A DNA stretch of 64,000 nt. Origin: Thalassospira alkalitolerans. Lineage in GTDB: Bacteria; Pseudomonadota; Alphaproteobacteria; Rhodospirillales; Thalassospiraceae. The stretch lies in contig NZ_JFKB01000015.1 of NCBI RefSeq assembly GCF_002115745.1, forward strand, positions 17,498-81,497, read 5' to 3'. How positions within the stretch are numbered: position 1 is the first letter of the stretch; every line of letters starts with the position of its first letter. The position numbers were made by a program, and so were the translations under genes. Under the pieces are notes generated by a model, which searched no databases, was not told the origin of the DNA, and was given only the letters and a program-made list of their open reading frames with translations. Positions 15,024 through 24,459 of the stretch are shown piece by piece.

Positions 15024-17081
15024 ATGTCTCATCACTGCGATCACGAATTAAGCTGCGGCTGTCATAACCTTGCCGCTGAGGCGCTGGTTAACAACGCAAT
15101 TAAAAACGGAATCCTTAAAACCGATTCACCTGCCACGGCATCGCCAAACGCAGCCACCCAAAAACCGGCGACCCTCCTGCTGATCCACAATAATGATGGG
15201 GCTGGCACCATTCGTACCGTCGTCGGGGGGGATGGCAATGCGACGACAGAAGCAATTCTTGTTTATCAGGACGAAATTGTTTTTTCTGGCGCGCTGGTTG
15301 ATGCCCAACAGGCGGCAAAGAACATCCAACGACAAGATAGCGATGCGCCCGCACTCGAAATTCGGGCGCTGGAAGCCGGGCAATGCGTCATTCCCGGCAT
15401 GATCGAATCGCATCTGCACCTGACAACTTCACCTGTCATGCTGGAATTCAATGATTATTCCCCGTTTGGCGATTATCCGCTGAGTTCCGAAACTCAATGC
15501 CCAGAAATGACCGCACAGCGCCTTCGGCCCAACTACAATCTGAGCGAACTGAAAAACGCACTTCTAAGCGACGTTCAAAAGGTAAAATCGGGCTGGTGGC
15601 TTTTGGGCGATGGCGTTGATGTATCGCTGATGTCAAATTTCCCCGATGATGCAAATGGCAAAACGCTATTGGACTGTATCGACAAAAGCTTCCTTGATGC
15701 GATTAGCTCCGACATTCCGATCCTTTTGATTTCAGCATCCGAACATACCGCCTATGCCAACACACCGGCCCTGGAAGCCATATGGCAGAAAAACGAAACC
15801 GAGCTTCGTAAAAGATACAGCTCCGAAAATGCCTATATCACTCAAACCAATGGTGTGCTTCAGGAACTGGCTGAAATGACACCGGCAATGCAATCCATCC
15901 ATAAAGAGCAGCTTGCCGAAATCGCACTCAACATTCCGAAAAATCTGATCAAGATGCTAAAGGTTGCCCAGCAGCGCGGCGTCACAATGGTTTATGACGC
16001 AGGCATGCAGGACTCGTTTGAAAAAATCATCCACGGCACCCTTGTTGTCGAAAAAAATCTTTTTGAAAACTGGCCCTGCCCACGCATCGGCATGGCAAAG
16101 CTCGTTGCCACAAGCAAAGATGTCCCAACCGACAAATCTTTCTCGGCCCCGACCAAGCCAGATGCAAAAACCCCCTATAACATCGGCTCGCTGAACCTTT
16201 ATTACGGCAGCCTGAAAATTGTATCGGACGGCTCCAACCAAGGGTTAACCGGGTATCAGATTGATCCGTATGCCTGCCCGCCAGAAAATAACTATGGCCT
16301 GTATAACTTTGCCACTGGCGACGGCGATGACGACGGCGACACCAGCAAGGGCACACCGATTAACGCCCCTGTCGAATTTATCGACCTTGTCGGCGCAGCC
16401 TGGCAAAACAAATGGCCGTTGATGGTTCATGCCAATGGTGAACGCGCCATTGAATATGTGCTGCAAGCCTATGGCGGTGCCACAGCAAAATATAGCGATA
16501 TCTCAGCCGATGATTTGCGCAACCGTATCGAACATTGCTCGCTTTTGACCGATGACCGGCTGGAACGGATTGCAGAACTGAAAATCAATCCAAGCTTCCT
16601 GATCGGTCATGTCGGATATTGGGGCTGGACGTTTGACAATTACATTTTCAAACAGAAAGCCGAACAACAACTTGACCGCTGCAACAGCGCGGCACTGCGC
16701 AATATCTGCTTTACCTTGCATAGTGATTGTGCGGTTTCCCCTCTTGGCCCGCTGCGCATGATGGAACAAGCCGTAACACGGAAAATGGAAGGCTATCGTA
16801 AAGCAGATGGCACAGCACCAACGCATGATAGCGATATTCCTGTTCTAAATGATCAGGAGCGCATCACATCGGCCCAGGCTCTTGCTGCGGTGACCTTTAA
16901 TTCCGCATGGCAATGCCACGCAGACCATCTTATCGGGTCACTGGAAGCCGGGAAACTGGCCGATCTGGTGATTTTGGCAGAGGATCCGGTCACAATGAAC
17001 GCCGATAGCGCTTATATGAAGATGCGCGACATTGCGGTTATTGATGTCCTCATCGGTGGCCAAACCGCCTTTGTAAACTGA
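15024..17081 (+). CDS. YtcJ-like metal-dependent amidohydrolase
   Basis: 685 residues, long for the Amidohydro_3 family. It opens with a Cys/His cluster (MSHHCDHELSCGCHN) unlike most relatives. The metal-binding HxH is in MIESHLHLT; later ligands are probably in MVHANGERAIEY, RIEHCSLL and HSDCAVSPLGPLRM. The C-terminal SLEAGKLADLVILAEDPV is the usual beta-sandwich return. It probably hydrolyses an exocyclic amide or related bond; the substrate is unknown. There is no signal peptide. GGA lies eight bases before the chosen ATG; ATG 15015 and TTG 14994 are upstream alternatives. The N-terminal Cys motif could bind an extra metal. Confidence 0.82.
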   Translation: MSHHCDHELSCGCHNLAAEALVNNAIKNGILKTDSPATASPNAATQKPATLLLIHNNDGAGTIRTVVGGDGNATTEAILVYQDEIVFSGALVDAQQAAKNIQRQDSDAPALEIRALEAGQCVIPGMIESHLHLTTSPVMLEFNDYSPFGDYPLSSETQCPEMTAQRLRPNYNLSELKNALLSDVQKVKSGWWLLGDGVDVSLMSNFPDDANGKTLLDCIDKSFLDAISSDIPILLISASEHTAYANTPALEAIWQKNETELRKRYSSENAYITQTNGVLQELAEMTPAMQSIHKEQLAEIALNIPKNLIKMLKVAQQRGVTMVYDAGMQDSFEKIIHGTLVVEKNLFENWPCPRIGMAKLVATSKDVPTDKSFSAPTKPDAKTPYNIGSLNLYYGSLKIVSDGSNQGLTGYQIDPYACPPENNYGLYNFATGDGDDDGDTSKGTPINAPVEFIDLVGAAWQNKWPLMVHANGERAIEYVLQAYGGATAKYSDISADDLRNRIEHCSLLTDDRLERIAELKINPSFLIGHVGYWGWTFDNYIFKQKAEQQLDRCNSAALRNICFTLHSDCAVSPLGPLRMMEQAVTRKMEGYRKADGTAPTHDSDIPVLNDQERITSAQALAAVTFNSAWQCHADHLIGSLEAGKLADLVILAEDPVTMNADSAYMKMRDIAVIDVLIGGQTAFVN

Positions 17082-17100
17082 TCTGACCCACAATAAAACT

Positions 17101-17131
17101 TGGCCTTGCCCGGTTAATCCGAGCAAGGCCA
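17101..17131. terminator. Bidirectional terminator between the amidohydrolase and cysH
   Basis: TGGCCTTGCCCGG and CCGAGCAAGGCCA form a long stem with one mismatch around a short TTAAT loop. It is flanked by A and T runs and lies between two convergent genes. Confidence 0.75.
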
Positions 17132-17165
17132 TTAAAGTCTGATCGCCAAGGCATCCGTCAGATCA

Positions 17166-17918
17166 TCAGATAATATAATGAATACCGCATTCGGTTTTGT
17201 CCTGCCCGGCCCAACGACCGGCGCGGACATCGGTGGTGCCGGGATCAACCCGATCGGTACACGGCATGCAGCCGATGGATAGGTATCCTTCGGCCTCTAG
17301 CGGGTGATGCGGCAGGGCGCGGTTTTCAAAGATATCTTCGATATCAGAACGGTTATAACCGGCCAGCGGATTGATCTTGATCCGTGTACCGGCGGTTTCA
17401 ATCACCGGCAGGGCATCGCGTTCGCCGCCATGGAACCGCTTGCGCCCGGTTAGCCATGCGTCATAGCCCGTCAGGGCGCGTTGCAGCGGTTCGACCTTGC
17501 GCAGATAGCAACATTTGGCGGTGTCAGAGGCAAACAGCATGCCGTTGGGATCATCAACCGCCAGAAGCTTTTCATCCGGGCGCATGATTTTGATATTGGT
17601 CAGGCCCAGTTTATCAACCAGTTGTTCGCGATAGCGATGGGTTTCGCCAAACAGCTTGCGGGTATCGAGGAAGATCACCGGCAGATTGGCATCAACCTCG
17701 GACACTAGCGCCAGCAAGGCGGCGGCCTCTGTCCCGAAGGACGACGTCATGGTGATCCGGCCATTGAATTCGTCATGGACCATCGGTTCGATCAGGGAAA
17801 TCCCCTGCAGATGGCCATAGCGTTTCATAAGGTCGGCGGCACGATCCGTTGCCTCTTCGACCGACATCGAGCCACCGGTGACAATGTCTTCTTCGCGCAT
17901 GACTGTCATCACAACCAT
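17166..17918 (-). CDS. cysH: Phosphoadenylyl/adenylyl-sulfate reductase
   Basis: Reduces activated sulfate (APS or PAPS) to sulfite with thioredoxin electrons. 250 residues. It has the four iron-sulfur cysteines of the APS-reducing type, CC at 136-137 and CMPC at 217-220, plus the catalytic Cys 244 in ECGIH. SSFGTEAAALLAL and TGRKRFHGGER shape the nucleotide pocket. The gene overlaps the siroheme gene by 10 bases and is the second gene of a leftward operon, which suits assimilatory sulfate reduction, where sulfite reductase needs siroheme. ATG 17900 is a possible internal start. No sulfite reductase gene is in the window. Confidence 0.93.
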   Translation of the reverse strand: MVVMTVMREEDIVTGGSMSVEEATDRAADLMKRYGHLQGISLIEPMVHDEFNGRITMTSSFGTEAAALLALVSEVDANLPVIFLDTRKLFGETHRYREQLVDKLGLTNIKIMRPDEKLLAVDDPNGMLFASDTAKCCYLRKVEPLQRALTGYDAWLTGRKRFHGGERDALPVIETAGTRIKINPLAGYNRSDIEDIFENRALPHHPLEAEGYLSIGCMPCTDRVDPGTTDVRAGRWAGQDKTECGIHYII

Positions 17919-18466
17919 CCCCGACGGTCGATATACTCATCCGTCATTTTCAGAAGTTTCTGCATATCCGCGCCATCGGCTTTCCATTTTTCGCGCTGGT
18001 CGGATAATTCGCGCAGCCGCTTGTCCCAGCTTGGCACCAGCCAGTTTTCAAGCGCACGGCGAATACGCCCGGCCAGACGCGGGCTATGGCCATTGGTGGA
18101 AACCGTGATCATCAGGTCACCGCGCTGAACCCGGGCGGGCGAGAAAAAATCGCAGTATTCCTTGACGTCTTCGACATTGGCAATCGTACCGACGGCCTTG
18201 GCCGTCGCGGCAAGCTCTGCTGCTTTGTCCACCGGCAAATCAACAATAAACATGATCGCCGCCGCGTTGACATCGGCGGAATTTGGCAGATAGCGGTGCA
18301 ACCGGTCACCGGCCTGATCCACCAGTTCGGCAATCGGGTCTTCGGCATAAACGGTGACGTATTTCGCCCCATCACCGTCAAGCTGGCGCAATCGGTTGAG
18401 CGTCGCCCGACCGTTGCCAACCAACGCGACCGACAGGCGCGCAAGGTCCAGATTGATGGGAAACAT
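17909..18466 (-). CDS. Precorrin-2 dehydrogenase / sirohydrochlorin ferrochelatase (CysG N-terminal type)
   Basis: 185 residues, corresponding to the Met8p-like half of CysG without the methyltransferase half. It has the Rossmann start VALVGNGRATLNRLRQL and an acidic stretch VTVYAEDP. IVDLPVDKAAELAA and a dehydrogenase core ending RVQRGDLMITVSTNGHSPRLAGRIR follow. It converts precorrin-2 to siroheme for sulfite reductase. It heads a two-gene operon with cysH. The 160 bases upstream to ctaA are strongly AT-rich and probably hold divergent promoters. Confidence 0.9.
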   Translation of the reverse strand: MFPINLDLARLSVALVGNGRATLNRLRQLDGDGAKYVTVYAEDPIAELVDQAGDRLHRYLPNSADVNAAAIMFIVDLPVDKAAELAATAKAVGTIANVEDVKEYCDFFSPARVQRGDLMITVSTNGHSPRLAGRIRRALENWLVPSWDKRLRELSDQREKWKADGADMQKLLKMTDEYIDRRGWL

Positions 18467-18729
18467 CGTCGATCCTCAAAATAAAGTTTCTGTTTGTTGA
18501 CCATGACTATGCGTGTGTATATCGGCAAATTCAATACATTTTTTATGTGTTTTATATTTATATAACACTATTATTTGCGTGTTTATAGTTCTGATCCATT
18601 CCCGGTGACGGACGTAAAACCAATACCGTGAAGCTTTTCCTGCACTTTTTAAAATTCCGGCCTATATTGAGCGCGCATTTTTATCATCAGCCCCATCACA
18701 CCGATCCACAGACAAAGAGTTCCCGCCCG

Positions 18730-19815
18730 ATGTCTTCGATGCCCGAAACCAGCCCCCTGTCATCCGCCCTTCCCGGCACCCCCGCCCCCGCCCCCGCCGC
18801 CCATAAAAATGTGGCGATCTGGCTGTTTGGTTGTGCATTGATGGTGTTTATCATGGTGGTGATTGGCGGGCTGACGCGCTTGACCGAGTCGGGCTTATCG
18901 ATTGTGGAATGGCGCCCGTTTACCGGCATTATCCCGCCATTGAACGCGGCCGACTGGACCGCGCTTTACAGCCAATACAGCCAATATCCCGAGTTCCAGA
19001 AAATCAATGGATGGATGTCGGTCGAGGATTTCAAATCAATCTTCTGGCTGGAATTCATTCATCGGCTTTGGGGGCGTTTGATCGGAATTGTGTTCTTTAT
19101 CCCGTTTGTCTTTTTCCTAGCCAAACGCAGCATTGATGGCGCGACCAAATGGAAACTTTGGGCATTGTTCATCCTTGGCGGTTTGCAGGGGTTGATGGGC
19201 TGGTACATGGTGATGAGCGGCCTTGTCGACCGCCCCGATGTCAGCCAATACCGCCTGACCGCGCATTTCGGGCTGGCGCTGTTGATTTTTATCGCACTTT
19301 TATGGGTCGGGCTGAACCAATATGCCCCGCGCGGGGCCGCGACCCGCGCCTCCAAACGCGGCTGGATGCTTTTGGCGCTGATCGTCTTTACCGCGCTTTC
19401 GGGTGGTTTTGTTGCCGGGCTGGATGCCGGTTATGCCTATAACACCTTTCCGCTCATGGACGGGCAACTGATCCCCGATGGGCTTTATGTGTTTGACCCG
19501 ACATGGAAGGCGCCGTTTGAAGACCATATGACGGTGCAATGGGATCACCGCTGGCTGGCGAAACTGACCTTTGTCATGGTGCTTTTGTTCTGGTGGCGGG
19601 CCGGGAAATGGGGCCTGACGCCGCAACAACGCTTTGCCACCCATCTGGTGCTGGCAGCGGTTTGTTTGCAGGTCGCGCTTGGCATTTCAACGTTGCTGAG
19701 TGTGGTTTGGTTGCCGCTGGGTGTGGCGCATCAGGCGGGGGCGGTGGTGCTTGTCGGGACGATGACCTATGCGGTTTACAGATTGTCCGAGGGTCGGAGT
19801 GCTGGCGGGGTTTGA
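18730..19815 (+). CDS. ctaA: Heme A synthase (COX15/CtaA)
   Basis: Converts heme O to heme A for cytochrome c oxidase in the inner membrane. About 361 residues from ATG 18730; the frame is open 34 codons upstream. Eight membrane segments are expected. Haem-ligand histidines lie in FIHRLWGR, LTAHFGLALL, QWDHRWLAK and VAHQAGA, and GGLTRLTESGLSI is the type 2 COX15 signature. The Pro/Ala-rich N-terminal tail is typical of alphaproteobacteria. It is the last core gene before the mosaic accessory block: motif copy 3 begins 37 bases after its stop. Confidence 0.93.
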   Translation: MSSMPETSPLSSALPGTPAPAPAAHKNVAIWLFGCALMVFIMVVIGGLTRLTESGLSIVEWRPFTGIIPPLNAADWTALYSQYSQYPEFQKINGWMSVEDFKSIFWLEFIHRLWGRLIGIVFFIPFVFFLAKRSIDGATKWKLWALFILGGLQGLMGWYMVMSGLVDRPDVSQYRLTAHFGLALLIFIALLWVGLNQYAPRGAATRASKRGWMLLALIVFTALSGGFVAGLDAGYAYNTFPLMDGQLIPDGLYVFDPTWKAPFEDHMTVQWDHRWLAKLTFVMVLLFWWRAGKWGLTPQQRFATHLVLAAVCLQVALGISTLLSVVWLPLGVAHQAGAVVLVGTMTYAVYRLSEGRSAGGV

Positions 19816-19851
19816 TGGCGGAACACCCGCGCCTTCAGAACCCGGCATCTG

Positions 19852-19888
19852 AAAAATAAATCGGTCCGCCTTTTGTGCCCTTTTTTTT
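19852..19888 (+). repeat. Cassette-edge motif, copy 3 (left of the LysE gene)
   Basis: AAAAATAAATCGGTCCGCCT (19852-19871), then TTTGTGCCCTTTTTTTT. It repeats the layout of copy 1: a full motif, then a second C-rich/T-rich half-copy. It stands between ctaA and the LysE-type gene, in the same orientation as copy 4. Confidence 0.6.
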
Positions 19889-20059
19889 GCTCCGAGCGAC
19901 AATAGACATGAGAAGCCGATAGGCTGTAGCATTGACGCGGCATTATCATCATTGATCGACTGATCGACGGCATTATCGAAGCTGTTTTGTCGACGGTAGG
20001 GACATGGTTACACGCAAGAACTCGTAATTGGTTCGGTATTGCAAGATCAAGGTAATCAA

Positions 20060-20680
20060 ATGACGATAGAAACTTGGCTGGCCTTCACTATTGCCTACTT
20101 TGTGATCTCGGCAATACCTGGCCCCAGCGTGCTGATGGTGGTGAGCCAGTCGTTATCGAAGGGGCTTGGTCCTGCGATACTCTGTATCATCGGCGACATT
20201 GGTGGCGGTATTGCGGTTATGGTCCTATCGTACCTTGGTCTGGGAGCGATCCTAGCTACATCAACGGAATTGTTCCAAATCGTAAAATGGTGCGGTGTCG
20301 CATACATGGCATATCTGGGCTGGGCAAGTATTCGTGACGCCCGCAATCAAGGCGTGCCCATTGACGACGCCGTTGAAAAAACACCCCGCGCAAAGAGCCT
20401 CCGCGCCGGGTTCTTTACCGGTTTGCTAAACCCAAAGGCAATCATGTTTTACATGGCATTCTTGTCGCAATTCATCGACACGTCACAGCCGCACCTCTCG
20501 CAATTCCTCATCCTGATGGTTTCAGCGTCTATGGTCGTTTTCAGCGTGTTGGGTATGTATGCGCTGTTGGCGACCAAGGTTCGTCGGCTCTTCCTGCAAC
20601 CCTCCAGCAGAAAGATGATGGGGTATGTTGGTGGGGGAATGCTGCTTGGCGGAAGCGCCTGGATCGCTGTAACACGCTAA
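20060..20680 (+). CDS. LysE/RhtB-family amino-acid exporter
   Basis: 206 residues from ATG 20060 (MTIETW), with AAGG a few bases upstream. Six membrane segments are expected. The RhtB hallmarks are ISAIPGPSVLMVVSQSLSKG near the N-terminus and GFFTGLLNPKAIMFYMAFLSQF in the middle. It exports an amino acid or small amine; the substrate is not predictable. It sits alone between same-orientation motif copies 3 and 4, so it may be a one-gene cassette. Confidence 0.88.
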   Translation: MTIETWLAFTIAYFVISAIPGPSVLMVVSQSLSKGLGPAILCIIGDIGGGIAVMVLSYLGLGAILATSTELFQIVKWCGVAYMAYLGWASIRDARNQGVPIDDAVEKTPRAKSLRAGFFTGLLNPKAIMFYMAFLSQFIDTSQPHLSQFLILMVSASMVVFSVLGMYALLATKVRRLFLQPSSRKMMGYVGGGMLLGGSAWIAVTR

Positions 20681-20731
20681 TATATTGCTCTCTTCAAATA
20701 CTTGAATTCTTGGCAGGAATGATCCGTATCT

Positions 20732-20755
20732 AAAAAATAAATCTGTCTCTTTTTT
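20732..20755 (+). repeat. Cassette-edge motif, copy 4 (left of the SIR2-HerA pair)
   Basis: AAAAAATAAATCTGTCTCTT followed by TTTT. It agrees with the consensus except for one C to T in the CCCC run. It lies 52 bases after the LysE stop and 19 bases beyond the herA stop, and faces copy 5 at 24432 in inverted orientation. Confidence 0.65.
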
Positions 20756-20773
20756 ATTAAATCAAGCGAGAAC

Positions 20774-22849
20774 TTAAGAAGACCAGTTTTCAGCAATCTT
20801 ATCAAAATCAATCCCAACTTGCCGCTTCTTTGTCCAAACATCCCAGAAGTCAGGATTTGAGGAATTTGGTCTTTGCTCTGCATCGATTGGCAAAACATCA
20901 AAGACGGTCGGCAACTCGGTCGAAATTCCCAACAATATAGCCTTACGGGAGGGCAGACTTGGCAGTTCCTTTAGTAAAATAGCCGCGCTGTCAGGAGCCA
21001 AGCGGGATACTAGATCCTGATCTCTATCGTTAACAATTCTATGAAGAATGAACGAATTGCACTGTGCGATGACAGTCGGAGCAAGTTCGGCTGGTCTCTG
21101 GGAAGATAAAACTAGCCCCACACCAAACTTTCGCCCCTCCTTTGCAATTTTTTCAAAAACTTTTCTGCAACGTGCCATAGAAGCATTCTCCGTCACGTCG
21201 CCATAACTTCGCTGTACAAAATTATGCGCTTCTTCAAGCACCAATACCGTTGGAAAGATGCTTCCCATATCTCTGCGATAGCGTTGTGCTGTTTCAAAGA
21301 TCAAGCGAGACAGCACTGATACAATTGTTGTCAGAACGTCAGAGGGAACTAAGGATAGGTCTAATACAGTGATCCGCCCTTTACCGGCATCACCATTGCC
21401 GAAAAGCCCCTCCAACCACTCGGGAAAACTTCTGCGGCCTTCCTCAGGAGCAATAACTGTTGAAATCCGACTATCAGACAACAACGAACGAACCCGCAAA
21501 TCCAGACCAGCCATATTCTGCGAAAAATTACCGGGCATAACACTAGCCAAGTAATTAATCATGTCAGGCAGTGCGCCTAGATCGAAGTAAGAAGGCATAT
21601 CCTCCGATGCGCCGGACACAATCGCAGCCCGCGGCAATCGATCCAAAATGCTTCCTAGCGCCTCAAGTATTCTGGCAATCTGAAGGTCATGGAACACTTG
21701 AGGGTACCCTTGCTGGTTCGTGCATTCTTGAATCACGGCCGCTATAACATCCACCCCAGACTGGATATCGGCTGAAAGTGCAAGATTCCCCATCCCTAAA
21801 ACTATTTGTGCGCCATCTAGCTGGTCTCGTATTCCCTCCAAATTCCTCCGCAAAGTTATAAATTGAGGAAAATTTCCTAATGCCTGTACACCGGCAGCTC
21901 TACAGCTCCGCAGATAATCACAAAATGCTGATAGTGAACTTGCGAGCAGCAATTGACCATCTTCATCACCACCTTCCAACGCTGCCATCCCAGCAGAACG
22001 AAGATGTCTCAGTGCATTCATGAGTACAGGGCGCTGAGTTCCGGGTGCAGCATTAAGTATACTAGCCCACTCTTCACCATTCCAAAACCATGCGGGAACA
22101 GTCAAATCTGACTCATTGTTGTGAACATCTGGCTCCACGCTAAAGACCTTCACATCAACTTTGTCTGCCAGATCGTTAAAGCAACTGCGGTACTCGCCGT
22201 TCGGATCAAGGACTATGAAACGCGCTTGAACTGATTCCCCCGCTCCAATCTGCATCTTCGCTGCCTCTATTGACCAGCGTATCAATCCAGATACCGTGCA
22301 AGATTTGCCACTTCCAGTGTTTCCAAATACTCCCAAATGACGCCCAAACAACTTATCTGGATCCACGGTAACCGGAGCCCCAGATGCGATGGGGGACAAG
22401 CCAATTTTGACCCGCTTGTCATCGCCTGACGCTTCAACAATTGCTTTAAGCTGATCTAAAGTCGGCAGTATTACAGTGTCCCCAACAGTTGGAAATGAAT
22501 CAACGCCTCTCAACAAGCGATATTCACCTGTCCCACTTTTCATCGACAACTCGATGGTTCCGATGGGGGTCGCATATAACCTCCGGCGAGATGAGGGAAG
22601 CGGCACCTCCCCAGCGTTGCTTGCAGAGGGTAATTCCGGCTCCATATTCATCCGCGAAATTACCGCAACAACTGTCCCTCCCTCGTTCGGCACAAGGATA
22701 AAACCATTCACTCGAGGGAAAGCCTGAGGCTGGCTGGTGTTGAAAGCAATATCTTGAGGAGTATTCCTCTCCAACAGAACTTTTATTTCAACAGATGAAC
22801 TCGCTTCAACCGTCCCAACATGAAGCCCTGCAGCATAGGAAAGCATCAC
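20774..22849 (-). CDS. herA: HerA-like ATPase of a SIR2-HerA antiphage system
   Basis: 691 residues. A HAS-barrel-like N-terminal domain is followed by a FtsK/HerA motor with Walker A GNTGSGKS (176-183), Walker B VLVLEE (535-540) and the SSQRPAEL sensor segment (582-589), all intact. In characterised SIR2-HerA (Nezha-type) systems the HerA hexamer assembles with SIR2 subunits into a large complex that depletes NAD+ on phage infection. The start overlaps the SIR2 stop by 4 bases (ATGA), so translation is coupled. Base composition is AT-richer than the core genes. Partner and order match known systems; activity is inferred. Confidence 0.88.
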   Translation of the reverse strand: MMLSYAAGLHVGTVEASSSVEIKVLLERNTPQDIAFNTSQPQAFPRVNGFILVPNEGGTVVAVISRMNMEPELPSASNAGEVPLPSSRRRLYATPIGTIELSMKSGTGEYRLLRGVDSFPTVGDTVILPTLDQLKAIVEASGDDKRVKIGLSPIASGAPVTVDPDKLFGRHLGVFGNTGSGKSCTVSGLIRWSIEAAKMQIGAGESVQARFIVLDPNGEYRSCFNDLADKVDVKVFSVEPDVHNNESDLTVPAWFWNGEEWASILNAAPGTQRPVLMNALRHLRSAGMAALEGGDEDGQLLLASSLSAFCDYLRSCRAAGVQALGNFPQFITLRRNLEGIRDQLDGAQIVLGMGNLALSADIQSGVDVIAAVIQECTNQQGYPQVFHDLQIARILEALGSILDRLPRAAIVSGASEDMPSYFDLGALPDMINYLASVMPGNFSQNMAGLDLRVRSLLSDSRISTVIAPEEGRRSFPEWLEGLFGNGDAGKGRITVLDLSLVPSDVLTTIVSVLSRLIFETAQRYRRDMGSIFPTVLVLEEAHNFVQRSYGDVTENASMARCRKVFEKIAKEGRKFGVGLVLSSQRPAELAPTVIAQCNSFILHRIVNDRDQDLVSRLAPDSAAILLKELPSLPSRKAILLGISTELPTVFDVLPIDAEQRPNSSNPDFWDVWTKKRQVGIDFDKIAENWSS

Positions 22850-24099
22850 TCCGTTCCCCCGGTGACTTGCTCCGGTTCAATTTTCTTTCTTCCTTCAAGC
22901 AATTTTGTTTGCCGCTCGAAAATTAAATCGATCGACGGCTTAGGAAGAAAAAAATCAACCAGATTAGTCAATCCTGCTAAATCAGGACCTATGAGTTTAG
23001 TAATTTGGGAAATACGTCCACAACGCTCAATAAACTCTGGTATTCTACCATCTGCATCATTGAACGATATAATCACCAGATGAGTAGAAGGCAAAGACAG
23101 CATGTCACGTAAAATTCGATTTAGATGATCATCGCCAAACCCATAACCATATGTGACCAATGCTGCATTGGGCCTACAAATAGCTGCGGAGAAATCTCGA
23201 ACCATTTCCGCGTAGGGATAAAATGCCGTTTCTATATCTTTCGCTGCGTTTGGGAATACCATCAGGTTTCTGGAATCTTCAGGGGACATATTCCCCCTCC
23301 CACCCACCGGGATGAAACGGCGTACAATTTCGTTGTTTTCAGCCCACCAGTCCAGTGAACCATGTAACTTTGAGAACCTTACAACCCCTTCAAGAGGCCG
23401 TGCTTCAAAACGATTCCCCGGCTGTGAATAATGAATATCAACATCAAATCTGGATGCTCTAAACCTCGGCTCCAACGCACCAACAAATCTGTCTATAGAC
23501 CGAGCGCCAATCAAATCGAAACCGTACTCGATTAACCTGTCATAATTAGTAGTAAATACATGCAACCGATCTCGAGTGGCGTTTCTACTTGAGAAACTTA
23601 GCAAAAAGCTGCCTAACACACGCTGCACCTGCAACCTTCTTATGGGGTCTTCGCATCCCACGATAGAGCTTTCCATCTCTATAATTTCGTTTGCTAACTT
23701 GCTCAGAGAATTATTTATTTCCTTCTCTAATGCTCCAACTGAGCTAGGGTCGAGAACCTCTAGACCAGCGAGCAAAGCAAATGCCGAGCGAAATTGATCT
23801 TCAATATTTCCCTTACCACGCCCCATCTTTTTTGCAGCGATATCAGCATGCTCATTGACCTGTTCATTATATGTCGCAGATATGACCGCACGCTCCATTG
23901 AGGCGCTTTTTGCTCCTGCAAGGTTTGCTAAACCCATACTAAAGCCACTACCAACCAATAAATTCAAATGCTCGGCTTGAAAAATAGCGGACAACCAAGG
24001 CTCAATACGCTTACGGTGAGCATCGATAGTTGCTGAACCTTCATCTAAATCGTCAGCCTCATATTCGACATTCTCAACGCGGTATGTGTTTTTCGCCAT
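22846..24099 (-). CDS. SIR2-like NADase of a SIR2-HerA antiphage system
   Basis: 417 residues. SIR2_2-type fold with GSGFS (50-54) for NAD binding, TTNYDRL (183-189) and the catalytic His in KLHGSLDWW (H246); GYGFGDDHLNRIL is a further family motif. In antiphage SIR2 proteins this domain hydrolyses NAD+ and causes abortive infection. First gene of a two-gene leftward operon with herA. Upstream to 24345 there is only AT-rich DNA, presumably with the promoter. The key residues are present, so it should be functional. Confidence 0.88.
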   Translation of the reverse strand: MAKNTYRVENVEYEADDLDEGSATIDAHRKRIEPWLSAIFQAEHLNLLVGSGFSMGLANLAGAKSASMERAVISATYNEQVNEHADIAAKKMGRGKGNIEDQFRSAFALLAGLEVLDPSSVGALEKEINNSLSKLANEIIEMESSIVGCEDPIRRLQVQRVLGSFLLSFSSRNATRDRLHVFTTNYDRLIEYGFDLIGARSIDRFVGALEPRFRASRFDVDIHYSQPGNRFEARPLEGVVRFSKLHGSLDWWAENNEIVRRFIPVGGRGNMSPEDSRNLMVFPNAAKDIETAFYPYAEMVRDFSAAICRPNAALVTYGYGFGDDHLNRILRDMLSLPSTHLVIISFNDADGRIPEFIERCGRISQITKLIGPDLAGLTNLVDFFLPKPSIDLIFERQTKLLEGRKKIEPEQVTGGTE

Positions 24100-24345
24100 C
24101 GCCCGCCCCCACTACAACTCATACTAGCTCATGATTATAACCAGCGTGCGCTATGCAACTTTTATTTTCAACCTGCAAATCCCATAACGTGAGATGAAAT
24201 GAAATTTGATCCACAAAAAGATATTCTCAGCATCAGAAATACTCCGAACGTAAAAAGCGTTACCATGCCCGTCGTAAAACATTCGCAGATGTCGTATTGC
24301 GGCAAAAAATAAGCTCATCCGTCGTAATTCAATCGCAAGCGCAAT
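24100..24345. other. AT-rich intergenic DNA upstream of the SIR2 gene
   Basis: I see no convincing gene here. It must contain the leftward promoter of the SIR2-HerA operon. It ends at the degenerate copy of the DUF3422 3' end. Confidence 0.5.
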
Positions 24346-24431
24346 AAAAAGGGATTTCCAAACACCCTCACCCCTCTTCGCGGTGAACTGCCTTTTTGAT
24401 GCGGCGCATGGAAAGCCAGATGGCAGCAAGT
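24346..24431 (-). pseudogene. Detached copy of the 3' end of a DUF3422 gene
   Basis: Read leftwards from 24431, twenty codons give LAAIWLSMRRIKKAVHREEG and a stop, aligning with LAAIWLSMRRIKNALHRDEG at the end of the intact DUF3422 gene. Similarity continues about 20 bases past the stop (CCAAACACCCT...). Changes favour conservative substitutions, so this looks like the tail of a diverged allele rather than decay in place. It ends abruptly at 24431, where motif copy 5 begins. Confidence 0.8.
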
Positions 24432-24458
24432 AAAAACGGGGACAGATTTAATTAATTA
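24432..24458 (-). repeat. Cassette-edge motif, copy 5; left half of a perfect 27-bp direct repeat
   Basis: AAAAACGGGGACAGATTTAA followed by TTAATTA. The identical 27 bases recur at 25834-25860. It abuts the detached DUF3422 tail on its left and, after one base, a headless HlyD frame on its right. Confidence 0.8.
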
Positions 24459-24459
24459 A

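Noticed and set aside
24151..24429. A 92-codon minus-strand frame including the detached DUF3422 tail
   Set aside because: It is in a different frame from the DUF3422 codons; the meaningful reading is the 20-codon tail itself.
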